From Glandiceps talaboti (Eukaryota; Hemichordata; Enteropneusta; Spengelidae), in the NCBI RefSeq assembly GCF_964340395.1, contig NC_135550.1, positions 11,078,408-11,138,407 of the forward strand: DNA of 60,000 nucleotides. The letters run 5' to 3'. Within the stretch, counting starts at the first letter, position 1. Every line of letters starts with the position of its first letter. Made by a program: the position numbers and the translations under genes. The notes beneath the pieces are model-generated. The model ran no database searches. It was given only the letters and a program-made list of their open reading frames with translations, and was not told the DNA's origin. Of this stretch, positions 1 to 12,826 are shown piece after piece.

Positions 1-507
1 GATCAGGAAAAACATATTATTAATAGCATGAAGAAAAAATTGTTGTAGCTGGCGTAGACAGCATGCAACAAAAGTGCCATCAATATTCAGGCTGAAAGCT
101 GATTTCTAGTCTTCTTGATCAGTAATTTTTGAACTAACATGCAAGACGTTAATCATCAAGTGATGTTGTTTCTTCGTACATAATATAATTGACAAGCAGA
201 CAATGCCTGATAGTACTCGGATTCACTCAGGGTATTTGTGCGCAGGCTATACCTCGGTAAACACATGTATGAGAATGCATGTTTGCTAATGAAGGGGACA
301 ACATTGGTACAAGTATGTTTGTATCCGTTGCCATGACAAGGTTGTCCTGGGTGAAATTTATCGAACGATATGGGAAACAATTTCCGAAGCCTCGGTATAT
401 TGAGAATAGGAGGAACACTCAAAGTATCCTATCAATCAATTTCCCTAGTGGCAGATCTATTCTATTCGCTAAGTGTAGTGTGTTTTGTTTCCGTTTTTTA
501 ATGTGTA
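1..507. other. Upstream/intronic sequence of receptor gene
   Basis: No convincing coding exon is seen here. Short open frames on both strands lack family resemblance. The segment ends in a strong pyrimidine tract and AG, so it is best read as intron (or promoter-proximal sequence) ahead of the receptor's coding exon. Confidence 0.4.
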
Positions 508-537
508 TCTCTCTTTCTTTTGCTTTTGCTTTCACAG
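508..537 (+). promoter_or_regulatory. Predicted 3' splice site in the receptor 5'UTR
   Basis: A long T/C-rich run ends in TTTCACAG at 537, about 120 bases before the receptor ATG. This is a good acceptor, so the coding exon probably begins at 538 with a short untranslated stretch and at least one non-coding exon lies further upstream. An intron confined to the 5'UTR with an intronless reading frame is common among peptide GPCRs. The upstream donor cannot be identified here. Confidence 0.55.
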
Positions 538-656
538 GTCCGTAATCTTTAAATTGAAACGAGCAGAAAAGGAAAAAAAAGTACAGACGTTCTATGTAGG
601 GGAAAGAAGCTATTAGTCGATCTGCGAAGGGAACCGGTGTGTTGCGTTGTTGAAAA

Positions 657-2324
657 ATGACGACCGTCGAGTTGGCGATGGGGTTACTCGGTTTTGAAAA
701 TGTGACCAACGAAACAAATGCGACGAAGCCAGATATTGAAGCAACGACTAGTCTGGAAACAGCCGTCATAACTATATTTTACGGTTTGTGTACCATTGTT
801 GGATTCATCGGCAACTCCATGGTTGTGTTGGTGGTTTTGAAAGAGAAAAAGATGCGCAACACAACGAATGTGTTCGTGTTTAGTCTAAGTATTGCGGATC
901 TATCATTTATTATCATATGCGTGCCGTTCACAGCTGTAAGTCACATATTCGGTTGGATATTTGGAGAGGTATGGTGCAAGATAATGACCTATTTTACCTT
1001 CGTTAATGTCTATGCCAGTGTCTACACGCTGACTGTGATGTCATTCGACAGATTCCTAGCCATTGTGTATCCGATCCGAACTATGAAATTTCGTCGCACC
1101 CGGTACGCCATTATTTGTGTGCTGGTACTTTGGATGGTGATACTGTCAGCGTTGTCGCCGATGCTCATAGTGTCAACGACTACCAACGAAGGTGGGATGT
1201 ACAAATGTCAGACCAACATGAGCCTGCAATCGCAGCAGTGGTTCATAGCACAGTTTTTCGTCACCTCTTACGCCTTCCCACTCACCGTAATTAGTTTGAC
1301 TTACTTTTTGATGTTGAGGAATCTATGGATCAACGCCGCGCCGTCGGCCAATATTTCGGAGGAGTCCGCTCGCCGGAAAAGGAAAGTCACCTTCATGGTG
1401 GTCGTCGTTGTCGTAGTTTTCGCTATATGCTGGTTACCAATCCACATAATTATGATGCTGACTTACTTCGCCACGTATAACTACTCCAACCCAATATTGT
1501 TAGCCATTTATTACACAGCAAATTGCATGTCATACGCTAACTCGTGTATAAACCCCATCATATATGTATTTTTATCAAGGAACTATAGACATGCATTTAA
1601 AAGAGCTATTTGTTGCTGCGTACGTAAGCAACAGTCATCACGGGGTGCTTATAATCGGGACTCAATGATGGCTACCACAGCAGTTACGAACTCTCCCTAC
1701 AAACCTGTGAAAAGGTGGGGAGGGGGGAAATATGTTCCTCCCGGAAGTCAACAGAACTCAATGTCGTCGTCTAGCGTCACCCAGTCAAGTCCCAAAAATG
1801 GTCACGGTAAGAAAAAAGGCAACGAATATTCAATGGCTGAAATGTCTCGCACTCGTGGCGAAACCAAACCTTTATTTGGCGAATCCTCGGCATCAGACGC
1901 GTGTTCAAATCCCTCCGAAACGACAGCAAGTGAAGAAGAGCGCCCTCTAGCACCAACTCATCAACGAGAGGGAGCTATAAAACGTGTAGCTAGAGCTATC
2001 ACTCAAGCAGCTTTTATTGATTATTACGACGATTCCGACACAAGCTCCTTAGACACGGAAAGCGTATCGACTACTGCTAGCTCACCGGCAAAAAAGACTG
2101 TCGAGTTTCAACTCTCGGGTCTTAAGAGGGTCCCATTATCTCTTCAAAGTCGTCAAACTCAACAAGAATCTCCCCCGCAAGCACAAACCGCAGCAGGGAT
2201 TCATGACAGGACTGAGAAAGACAGTAGTAAGGAATCCTTGAGTCACAGTGACGTCAGCAAATCTGATCGGCGGGTCAGACGACTGAGAAGAAATCGAGCG
2301 ACTTTTTTGTCACACCACAACTAA
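657..2324 (+). CDS. Rhodopsin-family neuropeptide GPCR, allatostatin-A/galanin receptor type
   Basis: This is an uninterrupted 555-residue seven-transmembrane receptor of the plasma membrane, expected to couple peptide binding to G proteins. The N-terminus has three consecutive N-glycosylation sites (N15, N18, N21). Family-A landmarks are present: GN in TM1 (N53), SIADL in TM2 (D81), C107 and C184 for the extracellular disulfide, DRF (131-133) in place of DRY, CWLP in TM6 (258-261) and NPIIY in TM7 (299-303), followed by a CCC palmitoylation-type cluster (319-321). The stretch around YASVYTL before DRF, the FFVTSY segment in TM5 and SCINP in TM7 resemble arthropod allatostatin-A receptors and vertebrate galanin receptors from memory. 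The Ser/Thr-rich cytoplasmic tail of about 230 residues is long for this family and has no obvious domain. The start was chosen because it is the first ATG after a predicted acceptor and places the glycosylation sites just before TM1. Ligand identity (allatostatin-A/buccalin-like versus galanin-like) is inferred and not decided. Confidence 0.93.
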   Translation: MTTVELAMGLLGFENVTNETNATKPDIEATTSLETAVITIFYGLCTIVGFIGNSMVVLVVLKEKKMRNTTNVFVFSLSIADLSFIIICVPFTAVSHIFGWIFGEVWCKIMTYFTFVNVYASVYTLTVMSFDRFLAIVYPIRTMKFRRTRYAIICVLVLWMVILSALSPMLIVSTTTNEGGMYKCQTNMSLQSQQWFIAQFFVTSYAFPLTVISLTYFLMLRNLWINAAPSANISEESARRKRKVTFMVVVVVVVFAICWLPIHIIMMLTYFATYNYSNPILLAIYYTANCMSYANSCINPIIYVFLSRNYRHAFKRAICCCVRKQQSSRGAYNRDSMMATTAVTNSPYKPVKRWGGGKYVPPGSQQNSMSSSSVTQSSPKNGHGKKKGNEYSMAEMSRTRGETKPLFGESSASDACSNPSETTASEEERPLAPTHQREGAIKRVARAITQAAFIDYYDDSDTSSLDTESVSTTASSPAKKTVEFQLSGLKRVPLSLQSRQTQQESPPQAQTAAGIHDRTEKDSSKESLSHSDVSKSDRRVRRLRRNRATFLSHHN

Positions 2325-2403
2325 CCAAGTCCGTCTTTTTAAAACAAAAACAAAACAAACAAAACCAAAAACGTGGACAAGTATAAACGTGTAGGATTAA
2401 CGA

Positions 2404-2732
2404 AATAAAACCTCGTCGTGCGATTGCAGTTGTATGCGATCTTCTCAACGACCAACTTGGTTTATTGTATCTGGCATATATACATATAATTCATCAATAT
2501 ATATATATCAACGAAGTACGCAGATGTATTAGGGAGAATATCACCACCGTATGTAAGCAACCTCTCTCTCATGACCAACTTTGAGGAACGAATTTGAAAG
2601 CTTACAAATGTTTTTACTGTTTTAAGATAAAGAAGACGAAGAAAACTGACCCAGAACTTATGTTACATGTAATAACAGGGGAAACGTGTTTAACGAACGA
2701 ACGAATTACTTGTGACACACCACTTAAATAAA
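2404..2732 (+). other. Candidate polyadenylation signals of the receptor gene
   Basis: AATAAA occurs at 2404-2409 and again at 2727-2732, about 80 and 400 bases after the receptor stop codon. Either could end the transcript; the sequence does not decide between them. Confidence 0.35.
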
Positions 2733-3229
2733 CAATATTTTGCAACCATTATATTCATTCTTTCATACTCCCACCTTCAAACCTTCACGTAAATGGAAGT
2801 TATATTAAATTTTCTCGATCAATGAATTCTCCTTTTGGCTAATTTTAGCAACAATTTATTGAAGGCTGGCCTTCAACAATTCTAAAAAAAAAAATAATTG
2901 GTTGTCATTGATATGTGTTCTTATCCGTCTGACGAGTGAAACTTATACAACCTCAAGCTCACATATTAATCGATGCAATTTTAAATAATTATGTACGTGT
3001 CACGTGTTAAGATTTCGATTAACTGGAACATGTCAGTGTATGCTGATACACTTTTGTGTTACTTCGAATTGATCACTTTCAATTATTAAAGTCGGAGACT
3101 CAGAAGAGCGAGCACGCCCTCTAACGTAGATTTGATCACTGAAAATCATGACATTGGGTTTTGTAGAAGCCATCTTTTTACGTGTTCAGTTATTATTGTT
3201 CCAACTTCTGCACCTTCTTAAGCATACCA

Positions 3230-3231
<2 letters not shown>

Positions 3232-3273
<42 letters not shown>
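3232..3273. repeat. (GT)n microsatellite
   Basis: About 21 perfect GT dinucleotides. The apparent reading frames through it on both strands are simple-repeat translations. Confidence 0.97.
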
Positions 3274-3274
<1 letters not shown>

Positions 3275-4185
3275 ACTCTACTTTACCTACTTTGTTGAAC
3301 TGTCCCAAACTACTGAAATTCTGTCGAGCAGCTCTGAATTGATCATAAAACGTAAAATTCTGGAAGTTCTCGCTAGCCAAATACTTTAGGAGGTTGGTCA
3401 ATTTTAATGGCAGAAAACAACAACAATAACAAAAAAAATAACAAGAACGACAACATATCTCCAAGTGGTTAAAAGAACTCATTTTTTTAAATTTGAGGAA
3501 AAGTGCTGAAAAGGTTATACATTTTTTCAATATTAAGTTTCCAGACTAATTATATGTACATTATTGATTTAATTTGATTGCAGAATATGGTAAAAGTTTA
3601 CTTAACAAATACTTTGGATAATGTACCAGTAATGTAAATTTACTTTTAAATGTTTTTTTTTGTCTTAGAAATTACAAACGATTACTATTATTGCAGCTTG
3701 GATGTTAATACGTCATCGTCGCAGTAGATACAACGAAGACAAGTAATAATGTCAGATGAAATGCATGGCTTTAGGTTTTCAGAACGAAGCGGAGTGAATA
3801 TAGACGCGAGAATTGGCTGACATTTTCGTATAATTACTTTAAAAAAGACTAGATTGGGAGGGGATTTGTAGATACTGATGATACAAACACAATTATGTAA
3901 AATAGATCTGGAGGAATGGAAGTTATCCTGACTTACTAATACTATACGAATTGCACCTTTGTGACACAAGTAGCGTACGCATGCACTTACCTTCACCTTT
4001 GGGGAGAGTTAGCTTTTAATATAATGTAGTCACATGACATTATTTCAAATAAATTTCCTGTGGTTGATATTACAAGATTTACCGATGACTCTAGTGTATT
4101 TACGCTTTTGAGTACTTAAGTCTTTTTTGTTCCTTTGACTGAATCCCCCTTCACCAGCGTCTTCACGGTATGAAATGGTTAGAGC

Positions 4186-4336
<151 letters not shown>

Positions 4337-5790
4337 CAAAGTAGAAATTCATCTTTTAGCATACTCAACAATTGCTTTTCATCACTTACAATTCGATAAG
4401 AAATCAAATTCAAATTGGTGGCAGCATTTTCGTGTATATGTACATCAACTGACAGCAGTGCTGTACAGAATACGTTTATAACTTACAAATATACAGTGTG
4501 CAATCCTTGACATCCTTACAAGTATTTAGATGAAAAGGAATGACATTGCAAGCTCATTATGGTACACTGTAAAAGCAATTTGAAAGCATAAGACACACGT
4601 CAACTTAAATGCATTCCGAAATGAAATTTTGCCTCGGTGACATTCATTTCTTTTCCCCAAGTGGGAAGTATTATACGCGTACTAGCAATAAATCGTGAAC
4701 GAGACGGGGATTCGTTTCGATGGCGCCTGTTTCACTGCTGAGACGTAAATCATTGTGGAGCTGAATTAAATTCATTTACAGTAAAACGAAAGAAGTTATC
4801 GAAAATATAGCAAAGGATTTAATTTCCTTTGCGCATAATAAACGCTATATATCATTTTAAACCCTAGTTGTATATCGTGTAAGTTAGAAAACGAAGATTA
4901 AGACTTTCAAGTTAACTGATAATCCTGTTTAAGTAAGGAGAACACCATGCATGGAAAATGACTCCATTATCCATTTTGTTTCTCGGTCGACTGTGTCTCA
5001 GCGACTTGTCCTCAATTTCTACAAAGTTGTCATTCATACGATTAACACCTACCAACTTACCAAGTATGCCATTAGTAATATTCCTTTGTCGAAATGACCC
5101 CCAAATTCTGCCATAAAGCCTGATGAATACTGTTAGTTGTCGAGACAAGGATTTATGTGCAATTGTGAAGCAGTGTCTTCGTGTAATGTCCCGCCAAAAA
5201 ATGTATGCAGCAGACGACATGAAACAAAAAGCTTATTTGTAGGTAGTAAAAGTTAACGACGGTTGAAGTTGTTCATTCAACACTCTTCATTGCTTTGTAT
5301 CTCAACGTCACTGAGATCGTCCGAGGACACTTTCATAAAATATACACTTTACGGCTATGACATAATAATTTGACTATGCTATATATATAATGACGTCACT
5401 ATTAGTTACCCGTCATCGAGGACAACCGTCATCGAGGATATAAACGTTTAGTCTCAAAACACTGCTTGACAATAAAGGTGTCATAAAACACACCTTAGTC
5501 CAGACCCAGGACAATAACGTGAATCTATTTAATCCAATGCTTTGTAATTTTATGGACGGTTTATTAATTTGTCCTTACGGCTTTGAACAGACAATCCCTA
5601 GTGTACAGAATTCCCCGTATAGTGTGTATTCGGGTGTCCAGTATCACGTACCACATCATTTTTTTTTTAAATCTGAAACCAAAGTAGAAAATTACTGTAT
5701 ACTCGAAGGATTTCATGACAGTGGTTTATTGTGCCTGTTTCAGTTTCGACCAAGTTCAGGAAAATTTCTAGCTCTATGTATATTCGATAG

Positions 5791-5815
5791 CATCCATCCA
5801 TCCATCCATCCATCC
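5791..5815. repeat. (CATC)n microsatellite
   Basis: About six tandem CATC tetranucleotides between unique AT-rich flanks. Confidence 0.95.
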
Positions 5816-5885
5816 ACTTAGTTTTTTTAGATTTATAAGTGGAGTCTATGACCAGCAAGTGCAAGAAACATTCAACTCACTTAGT

Positions 5886-5976
5886 ACCATAGTTTTGAAT
5901 CTGTACTGTATTTTGGGACACTATGGGGAAAGGATAGTGCCCCAAAATGGACAGTATAGGTTCTAAACTGCTATCG
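5886..5976. repeat. Small foldback (hairpin) sequence
   Basis: Two arms of roughly 40 bases around the core TTTTGGGACACTAT and its complement ATAGTGCCCCAAAA face each other across a short loop near 5926. It is a short imperfect inverted repeat, plausibly a MITE remnant. No flanking target duplication was found. Confidence 0.55.
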
Positions 5977-8406
5977 TCACAACTTTGGGATACACAATAT
6001 CATAGCGCGTCTTGAGTAGGCAATACCATAGCAGTAAAACTTTAATGGTATTAGTTATCAAGTAAAAGACGACCTTGCAGTTGTGTGACGTCATCATCGC
6101 TATCTAAAACAACAGCTGCAATCTTGTCAGGTGAGTTTTCATCTCATTACGTCATAGATAGTGATCTGTGAGATTAGTTGACGACAATTTTAATCAAATT
6201 CCTAATGAGGAGACAACAGATTATGATATCATAATATCTCCATATACTGTGATTGCGTCATGGCATTGTCTTAAATAAACCATTACAAACGATATTGTCA
6301 CATTTGTTCCCGTGCATTTCATTTGATACGTTAACGTTCAAACACCCATCCAGTAAACCTTACATTTCTAGAAAACTCTTGATCTCTTCTTATGCGATGA
6401 ATAGTTCAATAATGACGTGTAATGTGTTCTCGGTTGCTAGCTATGCTAGCATACAGACAGGGGCTTGAAGTTAGGGTAGGACATAGCAAGGGGATTCAGA
6501 ATAATTAGAAATAATGTCATCAAGAATTATGTGAAAATGAAAAAGTTTCATCTGTTCTACTCTTGGAAGAAAAATCGAAGTAAATTTTATACATTTCTAC
6601 TGTCCATTTTAGTTATTTCACCGTTCGGTAGATTAATAAGAACCACCTCTGTCGCCCAATAGACAGGTATACGGTTGTTGTCGGTGTCTCTGCTGCTAGT
6701 GAACGACCAGTCGACCAGCCCTATATATTGTTCTCACAGGACAATTTGAGTAGAGAAACACTGGTTACACACGTGGAACACAAAAAATGTCATGTTTAGA
6801 AAGTGGGGCCTCGTCATTTCATATGTGAAGTGTCGACAAATTTATTGAGCTTTTGATTTGGTACACATGTCATTGAACATTTAAAAAAAACAAAAAAAAA
6901 ACACCTTGATTCGCGGCTATACTTATTGGCAGGACCTTGCATGTCGACCATTTTTCCTTTCCTAGTTTAATTGCATTCTCTATACCTCATTCTTGGCTTA
7001 TTTCAAAACAATTAACATCCTGCCATATAGCCGGCAGAGGTCAGTTGTTGGAAATGATCGCTAGAATTAAAAACCAAAGACGAGTCTCTAGGCGACATGC
7101 TACATACTCTAGAGTTTCTCCTTCCTCCTTTACACCACCGTCGCCATAGCAACAAACACAACAACACAAGGACAGTCATCGACCCACTCTCCTCCTCCTC
7201 CTCCTACCCGTCCTTGACGACTAATGTGTTATGTCAGTTGACAATTACAAGTACCATAGCAAGCTTGTATGATCACCTTAGTTCAACAGCCTTGAGACAA
7301 AGTCTTGAATCTATGATTACTTAACTGGATGGGTGGACTGATAGGCCAGGATATCGGGTTGCTACACAGTACGTTTTGAGAGAAGACAAACACGGCATTT
7401 CAAAAAAGACGTACACGCCGTGCCCCAGGTGTAATGCATATGAATGTTCATTCTTTAGATAAAATTTCAAGGCACTGATTAGAAATTGGGGAAATTTAAA
7501 TCTACTCGGATGTCATATTCGTACTTTATTAAAGAAGAATGGTCCTCAGCTTTACAGGTGGTGTCTAGGAACAGTATGTATCTTAGATTTCTCGTGCTGT
7601 GAATTCAGAAGTAGATCATCTCAATCTCCGTCCAATGACCTCCACCGGTCACCGTGCATTTATATTGCCGTCTCGGTTTTAACACTTTACCTCGAAAATT
7701 GTTATCCCAGTCTCTGGTGCTAGCCGTATTAATTAAATTAAGCAGTAGGATGGTCTAGGGATGTTGCAAACCACAAAAGTATTCCTTTTATATTAATATA
7801 CCAACCATGTTTGTACTAACGTATGAGGAATTTCATGAAAATATTTCAAGTTGATTACAAGTAAAAGTAAAAATAGAAGGGGTCAAATTACAAGTGATAA
7901 AACGTGATAGTGCATTACGAAAGAAGGCTATGGTCAACTGTTTTCACATCTCTTTCACTGAAGCGTGTTAAGTGGTCGAGACTATATTGTAAGTGAATTA
8001 AAGCGAGCTTCGCATTAGTCGCTGTCTTTCATGTATATGCAAGCCCACGGCTCATTGGTATTATAAAGCCCGTTTTACCGTAAGCCAATGCGATATTACA
8101 ATACATGTACAGTTACTGTAGTAAGTCGTATAATTACTTTCAGAGGATAACCGTGCTGGACGGTCGTGGCTACTGATCCCAAACGGACGGTAACTGTTTT
8201 AAGGTAATTCTCGTGTTAATTGTTTCCGTTAATTATATTTCACTTTCCTGCGATTAAAAAGAACAACACGTACTTCAGGATCAGTGAGAAGGTCGATGAT
8301 GAATTGTCAAGTGTTTGGGCTGTATTTCTGATCGATCGTCTAAATCACCTGGTATTTCCGAAAGCTCGTGTCATGTAATGCGACATACATGTATAGCATA
8401 TATATG

Positions 8407-8550
<144 letters not shown>

Positions 8551-9725
8551 GGGGGTATTCATAAGTATCGAGTGCCTTGTTAGTCATATTAATCAGACCT
8601 GTGTTCATTTTGGTTTCAATTTTAAACCAAAATTGAATTAACACATTTTGAAAAAGTTACAGAAAATGACACTTTTTTGTATTCTTCTGTGGGTAAGGTG
8701 TGTCATATTCAGACGGTATTTCTTTGGCTTAACTACCACTCCTATACTATACGCATAACTATCCGAGCTGAGTACAATCGCTGTTTAAACAAATAGAAGT
8801 AAGTGACTTCTAAAACCTGTATGGTTGACAATAACATACAACCTTCGACAAATACATAAACTAGATCAATAATGAGGACTTTTCAGTTTCTGTTACCACA
8901 CACGTTGTCGTTCGAATTGTCTTGTCGCATTAAAACGTCTGTGTGATTTAACCTGACGAAAACTATAAAGGCGAGCCGCCGAGATGCGAAACACAGGTAA
9001 ACAAACAAAATAGAAGGGCAACAACACACATACATACTTTATCGGTAGATATGATAACATGCATGTCATTACACAGTGTTGCTGTGTGTGTGTGGGAGAG
9101 AGAGAGAGGTCAAGCGATCTGTTAGACCCCTACTACACACTTCACTTCACACCGTGCTCTTTTTCACACGCGTAAATATAACTTTTCAGGCGAAGAAAAA
9201 AAAAAGGTGAACGCGACTACAGAAAGGTCACAGTCCCTCTGGCTTGTCGGAGTGTGATCCCAGAGTATAATCAAAGACTAGAGCACTGGATCACAGTAAA
9301 GCAGACACAAATCATATTGTCCTCAACAGATGTCTTCTGATTTACTTATATGGAAAGTACAGTCCAGGAATTCATCTGAGAAAACCCGGGTTAATGGTAA
9401 GTTTTCATGTACATCTATATTTGTTTGTCAGTGTTAGTCATGACAGAGTACATATATTAGTCTCTCATTACAAACTTCATGAAAGTGTAAATTTGCACTT
9501 TGCCAACAACCCAAGGCGTTTGCATTGTCGATGGAAGTATAGACGAGTCTTGTTTGTACGTCCATATTTTGATCAATATACACGTACGAAGATATATGTT
9601 ATCTAATGGGCGAGTTACGGTGCCGTGTTTATCTATTACTCGGATGACGAAACTAGAGGCATATTTGATATAATCAGTCGTTCGTTGACTATGAACAGGT
9701 ATGTTGACCTGCAACATACGTATGA

Positions 9726-9726
<1 letters not shown>

Positions 9727-9771
<45 letters not shown>

Positions 9772-9900
9772 GTGATGGTGATGGTGATGGTGGTGGTGGT
9801 GGTGGTGGTGATGGTGATGGTGGTGATGAGGATGATGGTGGTGGTGGTGGTGATGGTGGTGGTGGTGGTGGTGGTGGTGGTGGTGATGGTGGTGGTGGTT
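9727..9900. repeat. (ATG/GTG)n trinucleotide tract
   Basis: About 170 bases of ATG triplets grading into GTG triplets. On the other strand it reads as a long polyhistidine or polyproline/serine frame, which is a translation artefact with no supporting splice or start context. Confidence 0.95.
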
Positions 9901-12701
9901 GCATAATGGTATCACCACCTCTCTATGTTTAGAGACATTACATGTACGAAACATTGTATGTAAAAAGGAAACCCCATATCATGATTTGCATACCCTACTT
10001 TTATACGACTATTTGTTCTTAGTGTCTGTACTACCAGAAGCATGATATAATGTTCTCATGTACATTGTATTCCTAACTTACAGGTTATCGTACATCAGTA
10101 ACGATTCACAGAGTTGAAATAAAAGGGGCGAGTAAGTGAAAAGAAATCGCAATATTTCAAATATATCTTTATGTCAAATCGCATTGTGCAATTCCATAGA
10201 TTTCTAAACATAATCAATATTTTTTTTAATGACGCAAAAGGTGAGCCAAGAAATCAATAACAACAGGATGTTACACATTCATATAAATTCTTTACATTAA
10301 CACCTGGGTATGACGACATCAATATTTTTGAATTTAAAAAATGTGATAAACCCTACTGCAGTCGAAGTCGCTTCTCTGATGGTTCTTATTTTCAATTCGT
10401 CTGTTTGTCATTTTCTTAGCATATATTATGCCCCAGAGGTTTGGTTCAATGATTGCTAGATGAACAAGCCAGATTATTTAGGGAATTACTTTCCCTTCCG
10501 TTGTTTGAATCGGTCAACTCAGCTCAACTCTGGGACAGAACTCCGCACACCTCCTTCTCCGACTCCTCGTTGAATTCTGTTTCTTTTATTCGACACTTTA
10601 CCCTAACATACGATTCTAGAATAAGAGCAGTAAATAAATAATATCACCATAACTAATCGTGACCTTGGTACCTGTCTCCAGTGCGTAATTCTGCATGCTT
10701 GAACTTCAGCCAAGATTGCCAAACTGTGTTCGTACATTTAAGAGCCCAAATCTGAAATACGCTATTTTGGACTGTAACAATTCAGTTATGATGCCAGAAA
10801 TCTGTAAAATTTGGTTCTGGTGTCACAAACAGAATTGGAATTCCGTCTTACATCATGTCAATTCATCTATAAAGATGTATAAACGAATCCATTATTTTAG
10901 TCACGGTTGCAAAACCTTCATTTTTAGCTCCATTCAACTCCCACATGTATCGATTTCCATAGTTACTATTAATTGTTACTTTCCTTTCACAACTTTCTCC
11001 CCGTAGACTGTTAAAATAACATCGTCGCCTCGATCCAAACCCGTAGTTATATCGTGCACCAAACTGCGTCATAGTGACGTCATAGTGACTATTGCCAACG
11101 AGTTCAGCATGATGATATCCTATGTGAAGACAAAAGTTGCAGAAAATCACTTACAGCACCAGGTACGTGAAGTTGACGTCACCAGTATCAGTGGGAGTTT
11201 TCCTTTAGGGGTCTCAGATAGTTCTTGCCGGAATGAACACAGAAAGAAATCTCTCAGCAATTACTGTTGTATCTTCCGCAAGACTTTGTTTCAGTAAGCT
11301 GATACATAGGGAAAAGATGTTGTGTTATTAGCAGTGGGAAAGTATTGAGGCAGTCGAAACCCAAGGAGAAGCGTAATGCTAGGAAATATAAATAGTTGTT
11401 ATGTATAGCTTACGAGCATTGAAAAATGTAGGATTTTTTTGTACCTTCAGGGACCGAGATTTACGTGTAGTCAAACCGTCACCACCTTCCTCAATACAAC
11501 CCGTCAATACCACTATAGTCACTATAGTGGGCTGAGATGCAACGTAATATAAATTGACACAAGCATGGGTCTGATTCAGCTGCCCAAATCCTGTAATTAT
11601 GTATATTACGGTGTATATACACAAATTAGGTGGTCACTGTCAAAACGAATGTGAATTCATGACATCAATCAGTTTCAGTCTGTATTCAATCTTCAAGGTG
11701 AGATTTTTCATATACGTCTAACAACTTATATTGAATGCACTTAATATCCCACACTTGTAAAAAAAAAATCTATATTTTGGAACCGTGATGAATACAACGC
11801 AAAGAATAAGCGTAATGAGCCAAGTTAGTCATTTTATATCAGTCAATAGTGGCGGCGAGGCTGTATTCGCGACGTGAGAAAATGGTTGAGCCGACAGGTG
11901 TTCAAATTTGTAGCCCAGAACCGTGCGTAATCAAGGCAACAAATTACATTAATATTATATGGCACACGGATCAATTTACTTATGTTTGGGTTGTATATGT
12001 ACGCAGCTCAAAATCAACCGTTGTTTTCACGTAATTAGCTGCCAGTACGGATTGCTATATTTAAATATCGACACTGTACAAGCTATAGGAACTCAGTGTA
12101 TTCAATACTCGCAATAATTGTACTATACAGTACTGAGGTTGCGAGTAACGTTTGTGCCTGAGTCGACAGTCTTCAACTAAATCGACTGGAAGATTAATTC
12201 ACCGAGGTAGCAATATGGTAAGAGATCTACAGTCCATGATTTTGATTCTGTACTTACTAAGTTCACGTTGAGATTTGGCATTATCCCCCCCCCCCCCCCC
12301 ATCACCACAGTCGCTTGTAGACTGTGAGTATAATAGTAACGTCACATGCAGGATTGAACGGTCTTATAACACTATTTTATGAATCGATTCTCGTCACACT
12401 CTTGTAAAACTAAACCATGCTAGCCTCGTAGGTCGACTTTCGAGCACGACTTAATATAAGACCATGCATAAAATTGATTATGAATGCCAAATTGTTGTTA
12501 CCCGACTGCGTTCAATTAATACTATAATCATGACCAACAAGAGACAGCCTGAGCGAATGGGTTATTCGACCGTCTAATCTCCCTAGTTCCATTTTCGCCA
12601 ACCATTTGTTACCATAACTGTCACCACACACTTTGTAACACAAAATATTGTCTATTTGAATGAGCACAGATAATGAATTGTTTTCCTTTTGTGTGATTTG
12701 A

Positions 12702-12826
12702 GCATCTCGTGTAGTCTCGGGAGGGGGGAGAGGCAATTATCGTGTAGTCTCGGAAGGGGGAGGGGCATCGCGTGTAGTCTCGGGAGGAGGGAGGGGCAAT
12801 ATCGTGTAGTCTTGGGAGGGGGAAAC
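12702..12826. repeat. G-rich minisatellite, about four copies of a 33-38 bp unit
   Basis: The phrase CGTGTAGTCTCGGGAGG followed by a G-rich run and GGCA recurs four times with length differences of a few bases. Each unit contains GGG and GGGG runs, so the strand may form G-quadruplexes. No gene is nearby. Confidence 0.85.

Noticed and set aside
9457-9954. 165-residue - strand frame with long polyhistidine
   Set aside because: It is the translation of the (ATG/GTG)n tract; flanks show no splice signals or family resemblance.
11510-11530. Near-perfect 21-base palindrome CCACTATAGTCACTATAGTGG
   Set aside because: It is short, isolated and expected by chance at this scale in AT-rich DNA; no adjacent gene.
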